A stretch of DNA of 64,000 nucleotides from Algibacillus agarilyticus (GTDB lineage: Bacteria; Pseudomonadota; Gammaproteobacteria; Enterobacterales; Alteromonadaceae). Of the stretch, positions 1-8,395 are shown piece by piece. How positions within the stretch are numbered: position 1 is the first letter of the stretch; each line of letters starts with the position of its first letter. The translations under genes and the position numbers were made by a program. The DNA lies in assembly GCF_003286125.1 (NCBI RefSeq), contig NZ_QMED01000023.1, positions 22,443 to 86,442 of the forward strand, written 5' to 3'. The notes under the pieces were generated by a model. That model worked only from the letters and a program-made list of their open reading frames with translations, was not told the origin of the DNA and did no database searches.

Positions 1-2
1 TA

Positions 3-548
3 GGTACCGATTCGATTTATGGTTATAACTTCAAAAACGGTAAAATTGTCGATTCGTATGTCGCTTTTAAAACGCAAAGTGAAGATGGCCCTCGCCATAT
101 GGCATTTCATCCAAACAAAGATTTAGCTTATGTTATTAACGAGTTAAGCAATACAATAATCGTGCTCGCCTATGATGCAAAAACCGGTATGTTTAACCAA
201 TTACAACGCATTAATACGGTAGATAAAAGCCATGTAGGCCATAGCCAAGCGGCAGCCATTAAAGTATCAAAAGATGGCAACTTTGTTTATGTGTCTAATA
301 GAGGTGCAAACTCAATTGCCGGTTTTAAAGTAAATAGCGACGGCACCTTAGTTTATTTGCATAATCAAAGCACAGGCGGCGATTGGCCTCGCGACTTTAC
401 TATTTCAGCTGACGGCCAATATGTTTTAGTCGCTAACCGCCGTTCTAATACCATTAACGTGTTAAAACGCGATGTTAAAACCGGTTATTTAAGTGCAACA
501 CCGCATGTATTAAACGTGCCCGATCCTACCTTTATTTCGCCATTTTAA
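3..548 (+). CDS. Lactonase-family beta-propeller protein, 5'-truncated by window edge
   Basis: The reading frame is open from the first full codon of the window, so the Met at position 99 is internal and the true start lies outside. The visible part reads ...GTDSIYGYNF, then PRHMAFHPNKDLAYVINEL and FTISADGQYVLVANRRSN. These regularly spaced 'hP(N/D)...hAYVhNe' and 'Dg.yvhVaNR' strands are typical of the seven-bladed lactonase/6-phosphogluconolactonase-like family (PF10282). Only about the last three blades are present. Members hydrolyse sugar lactones or are uncharacterised propellers, so the substrate cannot be read here. The signal peptide, if any, is off-window. A strong terminator follows at 582. 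The family call is fairly secure; the reaction is inference. Confidence 0.8.
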   Translation, partial: GTDSIYGYNFKNGKIVDSYVAFKTQSEDGPRHMAFHPNKDLAYVINELSNTIIVLAYDAKTGMFNQLQRINTVDKSHVGHSQAAAIKVSKDGNFVYVSNRGANSIAGFKVNSDGTLVYLHNQSTGGDWPRDFTISADGQYVLVANRRSNTINVLKRDVKTGYLSATPHVLNVPDPTFISPF

Positions 549-581
549 TGAGCTTACGTTTCGTACTTAAACGTTAAAAAC

Positions 582-615
582 AAAAATGCCAGTTCAGCTC
601 GAACTGGCATTTTTT
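582..615. terminator. Bidirectional rho-independent terminator
   Basis: A perfect stem AAAAATGCCAGTTC / GAACTGGCATTTTT encloses the 5-nt loop AGCTC, with A-run and T-run on opposite sides. It lies between the convergent lactonase gene (plus) and FKBP gene (minus) and can serve both. Confidence 0.9.
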
Positions 616-655
616 ATTCACAAGATCAATTATGCTTAACCGTATCGCCCTTCAA

Positions 656-1087
656 TTACGCAATTTTGATTAATCGTAAGTCAACCTGCATCACGGCATT
701 TGGGCCAATTTTACTGCCATTGCCTTTTTTACCCCAAGCTAAGTCAGGTGGTATAACAAATTCATACCGTGCGCCTATTGGCATAAATTGCAAACCTTCT
801 TGCAAGCCCGGAATCGCTTCCGCAATTGAAAACTCATCAGGCAACCCCGCCTTATAGGTATCGGCTATAACACTACCATCGGCTAATAAAATACGTTGAT
901 TGGCGATAATGGTATCGGTGAATTTTGGTTTAGCGCCTTGGGTATCTTCAATAATGCGATACATCAAACCCGACCCCGTACTGATCACATCGGGTTTACT
1001 CTCGTATTTATCTAGAAAGTCTTCTGTATTTTTACGGTTCGATCCGGCCGAACCCTTTGATGCTTTTTTAACTTTGTTTCGGGCCAT
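656..1087 (-). CDS. FKBP-type peptidyl-prolyl cis-trans isomerase
   Basis: A 143-residue protein with a short basic N-terminus (MARNKVKKASKG...) and no signal peptide, so probably cytoplasmic. Residues about 40-142 form one FKBP domain: 'TGSGLMYRII', then 'AIPGLQEGLQFMPIGARYEF', then VIPPDLAWGKKG and IGPNAVMQVDLRLI, matching the FKBP core (PGhxxuLxxMxxGxxxxhhIPxxLAYG). The usual LAYG is LAWG here. Such proteins speed up Xaa-Pro isomerisation during folding; FklB-like stand-alone proteins are the nearest type. It is a single gene, convergent with the lactonase gene, and its promoter region holds an inverted-repeat element at 1127-1191. The family is secure; the partner is unknown. Confidence 0.88.
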   Translation of the reverse strand: MARNKVKKASKGSAGSNRKNTEDFLDKYESKPDVISTGSGLMYRIIEDTQGAKPKFTDTIIANQRILLADGSVIADTYKAGLPDEFSIAEAIPGLQEGLQFMPIGARYEFVIPPDLAWGKKGNGSKIGPNAVMQVDLRLIKIA

Positions 1088-1126
1088 TGTGTATTTAATA
1101 TTTTAAAAAGAGAGCGCGATATTATA

Positions 1127-1191
1127 TACCCAAGTCACTTATACTCAAGTGGCTTCAATATGCTCATCAAAACCTTTGAGTGACTTGGGTA
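1127..1191. repeat. Inverted-repeat element, TACCCAAGTCACT family, copy 1
   Basis: Arms TACCCAAGTCACT (1127-1139) and AGTGACTTGGGTA (1179-1191) are perfect reverse complements and enclose about 39 bp containing 'TTCAATATGCTC'. A second copy with the same arms and the same internal 'TTCAATATGCTC' lies at 6552-6606. It looks like a small non-coding mobile element or REP-like hairpin. It sits upstream of both the FKBP gene and the divergent miaE; no gene lies in 1088-1350. Confidence 0.75.
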
Positions 1192-1350
1192 GATGAGCGC
1201 ACAGCGTCAAATCCGTTGTAAATCACTGCAGCTTGAAAGCCAAAATAGTAATTTAAAATCGCATGCGTATAATGCACATTTCAAGTTAAGCGGTCAGGTT
1301 TTGCACGTTTAAACATCGCCTTTATCAATCAATAGAGAAAACCATTTTAT

Positions 1351-2109
1351 ATGTTAGCTACCCTACTCGCCCCTATTAATGCTTTTTTAAAATCACCAAC
1401 ACCTGACGCTTGGGTTAATGAAGCCGTTAAAAAAGAAAACCTTGATATTGTTTTAATTGATCATTTAATTTGTGAGCTCAAAGCAGCGCAGTCGGCGATG
1501 TTCTTAATCCGAAAATATGCCGTTGATAAAGACAGTGCAGATGCGTTGTTAGCATGGTTAAAACCGTTTGAAGCTCTTATTTACAAACGTGAAGGTGATT
1601 GGCGTAGCCTTGCAAGTAAAAATAAACTCACCAAGTCGGTTATCCCTAAATCTGACTCCCCTTACGGCCAAGATTTAATCGATAAAATGGTCGTTTTAAT
1701 TAAAGAAGAATTACATCACTTTTATCAAGTACTTGAAATAATGGACGAATATGGCATCGAATACCGCAGTATTACACCCTGCCGATACGCCAAAGGTTTA
1801 TTAAAGCATGTTAAAACGTTTGAACCCGATGCCCTCATCGACAAGCTTATTATTAGTGCTTATATTGAAGCGCGATCGTGCGAACGCTTTGCTAAATTAG
1901 CACCGCATGTTGATAAACGTTTAGGGGATTTTTATATTTCGTTGTTACGCTCAGAAGCGCGGCACTTTCAAGATTATTTAACACTGGCTCAAGAGATTTC
2001 GACGACGGACATTACCGAACGAGTTGCCTTTTTTGGCGAAGCTGAAGCCGAATTGATTACCTCATCAGACAAAGACTTTAAGTTTCATAGCGGCGCACCG
2101 GCGTTTTAG
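1351..2109 (+). CDS. miaE: tRNA-(ms2io6A37) hydroxylase
   Basis: A 252-residue protein matching MiaE, the diiron monooxygenase that hydroxylates the isopentenyl side chain of ms2i6A at tRNA position 37. Candidate iron ligands sit in helices: E42 in ICELKAAQSAM, E119/E120 and H123 in KEELHHFYQV, the glutamates of YIEARSCERF (about 173-178), and E202/H205 in SEARHFQDYL. This is the usual ferritin-like E...ExxH...E...ExxH layout. Length fits the family. It is cytoplasmic, with no signal peptide. It is transcribed alone and followed by a strong terminator at 2161. It depends on MiaA and MiaB, which are not in the window. Confidence 0.93.
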   Translation: MLATLLAPINAFLKSPTPDAWVNEAVKKENLDIVLIDHLICELKAAQSAMFLIRKYAVDKDSADALLAWLKPFEALIYKREGDWRSLASKNKLTKSVIPKSDSPYGQDLIDKMVVLIKEELHHFYQVLEIMDEYGIEYRSITPCRYAKGLLKHVKTFEPDALIDKLIISAYIEARSCERFAKLAPHVDKRLGDFYISLLRSEARHFQDYLTLAQEISTTDITERVAFFGEAEAELITSSDKDFKFHSGAPAF

Positions 2110-2160
2110 GTTTGTATGTCTGCGTCTTAACGCATTAACGTACAATAAAAAAGGTGCAAT

Positions 2161-2198
2161 AAAAAAGCCTTGAGCAAAAAGACGTTCAAGGCTTTTTT
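2161..2198. terminator. Bidirectional rho-independent terminator
   Basis: Stem AAAAAAGCCTTGA / TCAAGGCTTTTTT with a 12-nt loop. It lies between convergent miaE (plus) and the LamG exoprotein gene (minus). A close relative of this hairpin (GCCTTG.../...CAAGGC) occurs at 5908-5945. Confidence 0.9.
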
Positions 2199-2271
2199 CG
2201 TGAAGCTTAAAGATAAACTGTTGTGTTGCTTAGCTTTTATTAATGATCTTGTATTAGCTATCTTGTCTAGA

Positions 2272-5200
2272 TCATAAAGGCGTGCCGATAATATTGAATT
2301 CTTGCAGTCCGGTTAACTTACCATTAGGCGCTTGCAATAACACGCGCACTTGTGCATAACTTGTATTAGCAGTAGGGCTATAGGTTTTAAGGCTACTGTT
2401 ATTACTAATTTGCCAGCCCATTATGTCTTCCCAACTATTAGCCGTATTGTCGTAGTATTGCACTTTCCAACGACTGATTTGATCGGTTGCTGATTGCTCT
2501 TCTTTCATATAAAACGTGAGTTCACTCGCTTCTGCAAAACCAAACTCAAGCCACACCAAGTTAGCATTCGTGCCCCGAGTGGCGAGTGCTTCGCTGGCAT
2601 TATCACTGGCATCACCATCAATCGCATGTAATACCGTGTTATTTTGCCAATTTGTGCTCTGCTCCATTAATGTGCTTGCGGTTACAAGATCAGTCGGTGA
2701 GTTAGTTTCAGGATCACCGGGGGTCGCAGGCTCGTCGGGTATTGCTGGCTCATCTGGTGTTGTGGGTTCATTAGGTGTGTTATCGGTTGATAATGGCAAC
2801 ACTAAGCGGTCAATCAAAAAGCCTGCTTGAGCATCGGCTACAAACCGATTAGCCGGTATGCCCTCACCTAACCAGTTTGCCGGTATGTTACCAAACACAC
2901 GTGCATCAGGTTGCATCGGTTGACGTCGCGGGTCATTCGGTGCATTAACGGTCGGATCAAGCGCTAATGCGCTTATCGTTAAGCCTTGTTTACCATCTGC
3001 CGTGTGACAGCTTAAACAGAACGCATTTTGTGTTGAATCCGGACGTGGGCGGTCTTGAAATAACGGACCTTCCGGAAAATTAATGGCATCGCGCACCGTG
3101 ACTAAACCGGTGGGTATATTGGCTAAGTGTGCAGCATAGTCAGCCGATAAATCGTTGTAACACACATATTGGCCATAGGTTGTTTGATTATTGCGGCTAA
3201 GCTCGTTAGTGATCGCATTGTGTGAAGCATTAGCATAACGATTAGCCAATGTTGCCCACTGCACAGGCGCATTGGTATCAACACCAGCCAATGTGCCATT
3301 AGCATGGTTACACGCAACTTCAACATTAACCTGCTCAGCAAACACTTTAAAATCATCAATCCAACCGGTTAAATGATTCACATTAGCCGTGTTTTTTCGG
3401 TTAAAACCAACCGTTAATTCACCCGGCGTTAATTGAAATAAGGCAGAGGCATGCGTAAAACGGTTTGTTCTAAACCCATTTACGTAGGTTGTGATCGTAC
3501 GATTATTGTTCGTTAATTGTAAACCTAAATGCGCCCAACCATTAGTTGGAAAAGGAATAATAGTATTAAGCAAACGAACTTGGGTGCCAGTATTATCAAT
3601 ATAAACTAAGCGATTGCCGTTACGTATGCGTACTTCACTGTTATCTGGAAACGTGATTAATGATTTTTCACCCGATTGATCGCCGCGCATATCAACATAC
3701 AAGCTATAGTACCAATCATGCGTGTTAATCGATTGAGGCTGGCTATCAATGGTAAATTCAATACCCGCGTTTGAGCCATTTAACCATAACCCTTTGCCAT
3801 TCACGCCACCTTTAGCAATAGGTTCAATGCGTGCATCGCCAATAATCTCGCCAACTGAAGGAATAGCCCAATCATTAGCCGTTGCAGTCGCTGCATTTTG
3901 AATAGCGTTATTAACCGGTCGACGTGCACCGTTACTTCTTAACTCAATCGCTTGAGTCATATTGGCATTAATGAAACTGTTTGGATTTAAAAAATCATCA
4001 AACGGCACTTCTGTGGTGCCACGGCCTGAACTCACGAGCCACGTTACATCAGCCGGTGTGATCGGCCGCATGTTAGCTAAATAATTAAAACGATGTTCAT
4101 TACTATCAAAAAACGTTGTGTTACCCGAACTACCCACCGGTAATAAATCTTCACGATTGTCACGCCCATTGCCAACTCGCGTAAAACCATCGTTGTTACC
4201 TTGGGCTTCGTACAACTTTACAAATCGCTGCGAGGCGTCATCACTGTGCAACGTAAAATCGATGTTATTTATAATATTATCCAGTAATACCATTTTACCG
4301 CGAGTCCACAACCCCATCATTACACGGCCATTAAGCGCAGAACCATTTTGACTATCCAAATCAGCTTCGCATTGATTTGAGGGTAATACACAGCGCGTTT
4401 CGTATTCAGATACACCGGTATCACCATCATATAACTCAGTGCCCACGGCGGTAAACGTGATGTTATCACCCCCTTTATCGATCCACGGGTATGTGCCTAT
4501 TGGTACACCATCAGCGATAACCTTGTTAGTGATGTCACGGAATAAGTTCATCGCAAAACCATAACGCGTATTAATTGTTGTATCGTAAGGCGCATGGCTT
4601 AGTGGATACACTTTGTCCCACAGCCTTACATCACACGCATCGGCGACAACTTGATTGCCGTTAGCATTCGTGTAAGTTGGGTTTTCAGGGTTATCATTCA
4701 CAAAATACACATTATCTGATTTTGATGTCATATTTTGCCCTTGGCTATTTTGCCAAGTGATTTCAGTGCCCGCTCCAACGCGTAAAAAAAGCAATCGACC
4801 ATCACTCGTTGCCATCGGCTCTAAAAAACCATTCAATGCAAAGGTTGACCCTTCAATAGGTGTACCGGCAGTGACTTCAACAACTCGAGCATTGGCTGTT
4901 TTAGGGTTCGCAACACGCACATGCATCGGTGTGCCATATATTGTTCTTAAATCGCGATTGTTATCATCGCGTTCAGAACGAATTAACGTAAAGTCATAAC
5001 AATCATCGGCATTATTAACGCCACAAGCTTTAGGGTTTTTAACATTAGAATCAGGGTTAAAAGCCGGATCGCAAAGCCCCATATGCGAAGACGCATCACC
5101 AGCGACTTGGTTACTCGCTATACTCGCTTCAGTAGGCGAATATTGTGCAGGGTGACTCATAATATCTAAACCTGAGCCCGCTGCAGTTGATAAAAAAGGT

Positions 5201-5430
5201 TGATTTAGTTTTTCAGGCACTTGCAAACGAATACCAATACGGCCATTTTCTAATTTGTGTGAAATACCCACTCGACCGTCTGCCGTCGTTTGTAATGTAG
5301 GAATAGTTGGCCGTGTATATTGATCATTCTCGGTCATGTGTACATCACGATCAATGGTCGGTAATTCGGGTAAAGCAAAAGCTTGTATGCTGATTAGCGC
5401 AAGCGTTACAGGCAATAAACTATATTTCAT
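2272..5430 (-). CDS. Secreted LamG / haem-c / discoidin multidomain exoprotein
   Basis: 1052 residues. It has a clear signal peptide (MKYSLLPVTLALISIQAFA, cleavage before LPELP). Residues about 20-540 form a large region I do not recognise. Residues about 543-690 are LamG-like ('GLWLNGSNAGIEF', 'GWAHLGLQL', 'ITTYVNGFRTNRF', 'LTGWIDDFKVF'). A c-type haem site CLSCH sits at 805-809. A Pro/Asp/Glu linker at about 880-910 (repeats of TPDEPA) leads to a C-terminal F5/8C (discoidin, CBM32-like) domain at about 913-1050. LamG and discoidin domains bind glycans; the single CxxCH suggests covalent haem and electron transfer, an odd partner for them. A possible operator like those of the sulfatase operon lies 194 bp upstream (5624). 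No catalytic glycosidase motif is visible. Secretion and domain calls are good; the role is unknown. Confidence 0.75.
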   Translation of the reverse strand: MKYSLLPVTLALISIQAFALPELPTIDRDVHMTENDQYTRPTIPTLQTTADGRVGISHKLENGRIGIRLQVPEKLNQPFLSTAAGSGLDIMSHPAQYSPTEASIASNQVAGDASSHMGLCDPAFNPDSNVKNPKACGVNNADDCYDFTLIRSERDDNNRDLRTIYGTPMHVRVANPKTANARVVEVTAGTPIEGSTFALNGFLEPMATSDGRLLFLRVGAGTEITWQNSQGQNMTSKSDNVYFVNDNPENPTYTNANGNQVVADACDVRLWDKVYPLSHAPYDTTINTRYGFAMNLFRDITNKVIADGVPIGTYPWIDKGGDNITFTAVGTELYDGDTGVSEYETRCVLPSNQCEADLDSQNGSALNGRVMMGLWTRGKMVLLDNIINNIDFTLHSDDASQRFVKLYEAQGNNDGFTRVGNGRDNREDLLPVGSSGNTTFFDSNEHRFNYLANMRPITPADVTWLVSSGRGTTEVPFDDFLNPNSFINANMTQAIELRSNGARRPVNNAIQNAATATANDWAIPSVGEIIGDARIEPIAKGGVNGKGLWLNGSNAGIEFTIDSQPQSINTHDWYYSLYVDMRGDQSGEKSLITFPDNSEVRIRNGNRLVYIDNTGTQVRLLNTIIPFPTNGWAHLGLQLTNNNRTITTYVNGFRTNRFTHASALFQLTPGELTVGFNRKNTANVNHLTGWIDDFKVFAEQVNVEVACNHANGTLAGVDTNAPVQWATLANRYANASHNAITNELSRNNQTTYGQYVCYNDLSADYAAHLANIPTGLVTVRDAINFPEGPLFQDRPRPDSTQNAFCLSCHTADGKQGLTISALALDPTVNAPNDPRRQPMQPDARVFGNIPANWLGEGIPANRFVADAQAGFLIDRLVLPLSTDNTPNEPTTPDEPAIPDEPATPGDPETNSPTDLVTASTLMEQSTNWQNNTVLHAIDGDASDNASEALATRGTNANLVWLEFGFAEASELTFYMKEEQSATDQISRWKVQYYDNTANSWEDIMGWQISNNSSLKTYSPTANTSYAQVRVLLQAPNGKLTGLQEFNIIGTPL

Positions 5431-5623
5431 TTAAACCTTCTTATGTTGTTGTGTAGCGACAGTCGTATTTTTTAAGTGAGTAATTTCATTTTTCATCCAA
5501 ATCCAGGATTTAATAAATGAAAATGCTAACAATCGTCCTGATTGCAAAACGCCAACATTGAATGGATATAATAAAATAACCTGCGTGTTACCTTTACACG
5601 GCACCAAATGTTAAGATTTATTT

Positions 5624-5638
5624 AAACATATGATGTAT
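5624..5638. promoter_or_regulatory. Operator-like palindrome AAACATATGATGTAT
   Basis: It matches AAACATATGATGTTT of the sulfatase/GntR intergenic region at 14 of 15 positions. It lies about 190 bp upstream of the LamG exoprotein start, in its probable promoter region, so the same GntR-type repressor may control this gene. The match is seen; the function is inferred. Confidence 0.5.
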
Positions 5639-5907
5639 TTATTATCAACAAAATAATTCCCTTGAACATGAATTTTGGTATTTATTATTTAATACGTAGC
5701 ATTTAAGCGAACATAGCAGACATTAGCACCTAATTAGGGGTTTAATACTAAAGCGACCGGTTAAAGAATCATTAACATTTACACGGGCTATTTGTATTTT
5801 TTGACGCGTGTCCGTCGTTATATTGTTGATGGACCTAGAAAAGTAAATGCAAATAAACAATAAAAGAAAGCGAGACACAGTTAGTTGAAACGAGGCATTT
5901 AAGCAAA

Positions 5908-5945
5908 AAAAAAAGCCTTGGGCAACAAAGTGCTCAAGGCTTTAG
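5908..5945 (-). terminator. Rho-independent terminator without a gene
   Basis: Stem AAAGCCTTG / CAAGGCTTT, with a run of A before it on the plus strand, so it reads as a terminator for minus-strand transcription. The stem sequence matches the terminator of the LamG gene (2161-2198), yet no gene ends in front of it now. Confidence 0.65.
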
Positions 5946-5984
5946 CATTACAGCTTAAGGGTAAAAGTGATAGTCGTGCGTCGA

Positions 5985-6044
5985 CTATATAAAATTCGAT
6001 TGTAGGCTTATTAACTTACCATTCATTTGACAGTTCTCACTGGC
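5985..6044 (-). pseudogene. Possible C-terminal remnant of a LamG-exoprotein paralogue
   Basis: Read on the minus strand, this stretch ends ...QMNGKLISLQSNFI and a stop. The intact exoprotein ends ...QAPNGKLTGLQEFNIIGTPL and a stop. The match is short (Q-NGKL--LQ), but a sister terminator follows (5908-5945) and a sister promoter-like segment sits upstream (about 6345-6385). A paralogous unit may have lost its coding body, now replaced by the repeat at 6087-6264. Upstream the frame breaks quickly. Low confidence. Confidence 0.3.
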
Positions 6045-6086
6045 TACTCACATTCTTCAACAACGCATTCTTAAGCAAACCATTTT

Positions 6087-6264
6087 TATAGTCTTCTCGC
6101 TCAGGTTTTATGGTTCATTGTCAGCGCTTTCTCGCCCCAATCACATAGTAGAGCATATGCTCATGGGGTCTCGAAGCTTGACGGCTTTGCTTACATGGAT
6201 GTAAGTACTTCGGTTTCGTCTGGAACGAGAAACCTGCCCCTAAAACCCGATCGCTTTGACTATA
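6087..6264. mobile_element. Modular hairpin repeat, copy A
   Basis: It begins TATAGTCTTCTCGCTCAGG and ends CGATCGCTTTGACTATA, an imperfect terminal inverted repeat of about 27 bp (TATAGTC...GACTATA). Inside are block M3 (about 6134-6185, containing the palindrome GAGCATATGCTC) and block M1 (about 6188-6236, with the palindrome CTTACATGGATGTAAG). It has no coding capacity. Other copies are at 17133, 19816 and 21949; the block order here (M3-M1) differs from copy B (M1-M2-M3). Confidence 0.8.
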
Positions 6265-6354
6265 ATTGAAACTACTTTATGGTCTTCACTTGCTAGCCTA
6301 GGGCGTTGTTAAATTACTTGAATATGACAATGGCTTAGTTGTTAAGAATGATTT

Positions 6355-6369
6355 AAACATATGATTTTA
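6355..6369. promoter_or_regulatory. Degenerate operator-like site AAACATATGATTTTA
   Basis: The left half and centre match the AAACATATGATGTTT palindrome; the right half is degraded. It lies in a segment resembling 5610-5650, so it may be a leftover promoter copy. No gene is positioned to use it. Confidence 0.35.
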
Positions 6370-6551
6370 ATGTTATCAACCGAGCAAACGCTTGCATAAA
6401 AATTTTATTTTTTTATGCTATTTTCTTGATTTTTTGCTGAAACGGTAGCGTTTTACGCAAGATTTAACATGGCTTGCAATGATAAAAGTTTAGCTTTATG
6501 TCCAAACCTGGAGGTCACCTAAAGCGACAATCATAACGACTTAACAATCAT

Positions 6552-6606
6552 TATACCCAAGTCACTTCAATATGCTCGTTCATCATCTTGAAGTCACTTG
6601 GGTATA
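6552..6606. repeat. Inverted-repeat element, copy 2, overlapping the end of the mocA-like gene
   Basis: Arms TATACCCAAGTCACTT and AAGTCACTTGGGTATA (one mismatch) enclose TTCAATATGCTC as in copy 1. The right arm contains the last codons and the stop of the mocA-like gene (reading ...YIPK-stop on the minus strand), so the element appears to have replaced the gene's original 3' end. Confidence 0.7.
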
Positions 6607-7277
6607 TATCTAGCCAAATCATGTTGAGTATCGACATCAAGCAATGCTTCAGGGCAATGAAGTCCGATAACAGACTGTGCATGTTGTTGTATTAATTTCT
6701 TAGCGCCCTGGTCACCTGCCAGTTGAATCAATTCATCAAAATAAAGGCTTGGAAAAATCACGGGGGCAACAAAACCTTTAGCAGATTGACTCGCAATGAT
6801 TTTATCTGGATTGACGTAAGCGAGCTTACAAAGCGCAACATAGTGTTTATTAGTTATAAGAGGTTGATCAACCAGACAAATGAGTACTGATGACATTGAG
6901 TTTTTCAACTGTTGAATACTATAAGATACTGTTTCACCCATTCCCTTTTCCCAGCTTGGGTTAAATAATAAATTAATCGACTGAGTTAAGGAGGCGGTCG
7001 TGACGGGATTTTCTGGGTTAATTGCAGGGATATCAGTAAGCGCAATGTTTGGTGTAATGGTACGCGTAATAGTAGGCGCAATTGTAGGCGCAATCTGTTC
7101 AGCGTTAGCCCCTAACACCACATGGCATTGATTAAGATAAACATTGCCCAAACTAACTTGAGTGATAGTACGATTAAGTAATGTTTGCCCTTCAAATTTC
7201 GCAAGCTGCTTGATACCTTTAAAACGTGAACTCTGCCCTGCGGATAAAATTAAAACATCAATGAAAGGGGTTGCCAT
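6594..7277 (-). CDS. MocA-like nucleotidyltransferase (molybdenum cofactor cytidylyl/guanylyltransferase family)
   Basis: 227 residues with the NTP-transferase fold. The N-terminal VLILSAGQSSRFKGIKQLAKF carries the LxAGxSxRxGxxK nucleotide loop and lysine; VLICLVDQPLI carries the metal-binding Asp of the MobA/MocA group; GFVAPVIFP and GDQGAKKLI are family motifs. Such enzymes attach CMP or GMP to molybdopterin for xanthine dehydrogenase-type enzymes. It follows xdhC on the same strand, a known pairing. Odd points: a Thr/Pro/Ile-rich low-complexity insertion (APTIAPTITRTITPNIA) near residue 70 replaces the usual short loop, and the stop codon lies in a repeat arm, so the C-terminus may be altered. 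Whether it transfers CMP or GMP is not visible. Confidence 0.82.
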   Translation of the reverse strand: MATPFIDVLILSAGQSSRFKGIKQLAKFEGQTLLNRTITQVSLGNVYLNQCHVVLGANAEQIAPTIAPTITRTITPNIALTDIPAINPENPVTTASLTQSINLLFNPSWEKGMGETVSYSIQQLKNSMSSVLICLVDQPLITNKHYVALCKLAYVNPDKIIASQSAKGFVAPVIFPSLYFDELIQLAGDQGAKKLIQQHAQSVIGLHCPEALLDVDTQHDLARYIPK

Positions 7278-7384
7278 AACAAATACTCATGCGGGTCAAT
7301 TTATAAAGCAAGACCATACTACTTACAAACTACCCTAAATAAAAAAATAAAGACTACATTCAGCTCAAGTTTAACAGCCAGCAA

Positions 7385-8395
7385 CTACTCAAACGCATTT
7401 AAGCTTGCGCAATCTCCGGCTTCAATTTGTGCATGCGCTTGCGCAATTATTGCAAGTGCAATCGACTCAGGTAATTCGCCACCTAAATTTAAACCAACAG
7501 GGTTATGCAAACGAGGTACTAATCTGTCTAAATTTAATTCAATGTCATCAAATACTTTTTCGGTTCGATGTTTTGGACCTAACAAACCAATATATTTAGC
7601 CAAACTCAGTTCACAAGCCTTTAACGCCTGGGCATCTAAACCCACATTATGATTCATCACAACAATAGCATCCGCATTAATCACGTCAGGCGCTTGGTTT
7701 AATTCAGCATAAGGTTGTTTAATAATATGATCAGCCAAAGGAAAGTAAGCTTGTCGAGCGTAGTGCGAACGACTATCGACCAAGGTTGTATGCCAACCTA
7801 AATTATGGGCCAGGTTAACCAAAGGCAAAGCATCTGTGCCTCCGCCAAATATGCACAACCGGGGTACTGGTTTAACACAAGTAAAAAACGCAGCAGGGGT
7901 TAATACACTTTTACCCTTTGTAGATACCAATGCAAAATCGGTTTGACTAACAAGTTGATTAGCATAAACATCAAGAGGCTGCTCTACACACGTATTGAGT
8001 TGATAATAAGCCGGTTGGCCTTCTTGCAGTGTTGAGAGTAATTCGATCAACCCTAAATAACCATTGGCTTGATTAATAGGCTGTAATAACACCCGCACCA
8101 TGCCACCACAACCAATACCTAATTGCCAGCTAATATCAGTATCATCTTGCATATCATAACAAACTTGATAGCCCTTATTATCGTGTAGGCATTTACGTGA
8201 TTGACGCATCAGATCAGCTTCTAAACAGCCGCCACTCAATAACCCAAAGCTTTGGCCAAAACTATTCAGTAACATCATCGCGCCAGCTTTGCGATAAGCC
8301 GAGCCTTTAGTTTCAATGATCGTGGCGAGTACCCATTCACCATCATCTTTTAAGGGAAACCACTGTTGTAAAATATGTTGAAATCGGTTTGACAC
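7385..8395 (-). CDS. xdhC: XdhC/CoxI family molybdenum-enzyme maturation factor
   Basis: 336 residues. The N-terminal XdhC_CoxI domain is seen in 'WVLATIIETKGSAYRKAGAM', 'FGLLSGGCLEADL' and 'LGIGCGGMVRVLL'. The C-terminal Rossmann-type XdhC_C domain begins at about residue 180 with 'RLCIFGGGTDALPLVNLA' and continues with 'TLVDSR' and 'IVVMNHN', 'YIGLLGPKHRTEKV'. XdhC proteins bind and protect molybdenum cofactor and help its sulfuration and insertion into xanthine dehydrogenase-like enzymes. Here xdhC leads a two-gene unit with the mocA-like gene, but no molybdopterin dehydrogenase subunit lies within the window. The conserved GC residues are retained, so the protein is probably functional. 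The client enzyme is unknown. Confidence 0.88.
   Translation of the reverse strand: MSNRFQHILQQWFPLKDDGEWVLATIIETKGSAYRKAGAMMLLNSFGQSFGLLSGGCLEADLMRQSRKCLHDNKGYQVCYDMQDDTDISWQLGIGCGGMVRVLLQPINQANGYLGLIELLSTLQEGQPAYYQLNTCVEQPLDVYANQLVSQTDFALVSTKGKSVLTPAAFFTCVKPVPRLCIFGGGTDALPLVNLAHNLGWHTTLVDSRSHYARQAYFPLADHIIKQPYAELNQAPDVINADAIVVMNHNVGLDAQALKACELSLAKYIGLLGPKHRTEKVFDDIELNLDRLVPRLHNPVGLNLGGELPESIALAIIAQAHAQIEAGDCASLNAFE

Larger units (their letters stand above)
5431..6593. other. Long intergenic region with operators, a gene scar and a mobile repeat
   Basis: No intact gene is seen in these 1163 bp. From left to right it holds the operator-like palindrome at 5624, a terminator-like hairpin at 5908 oriented for the minus strand, a possible gene-end remnant at 5985-6044, a modular repeat at 6087-6264, a second operator-like site at 6355 and an inverted repeat at 6552. 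About 40 bp around 5610-5650 resemble 6345-6385 (TTAAGA..ATTTAAACATATGAT...TTATCAAC), which suggests a duplicated promoter. Confidence 0.6.
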
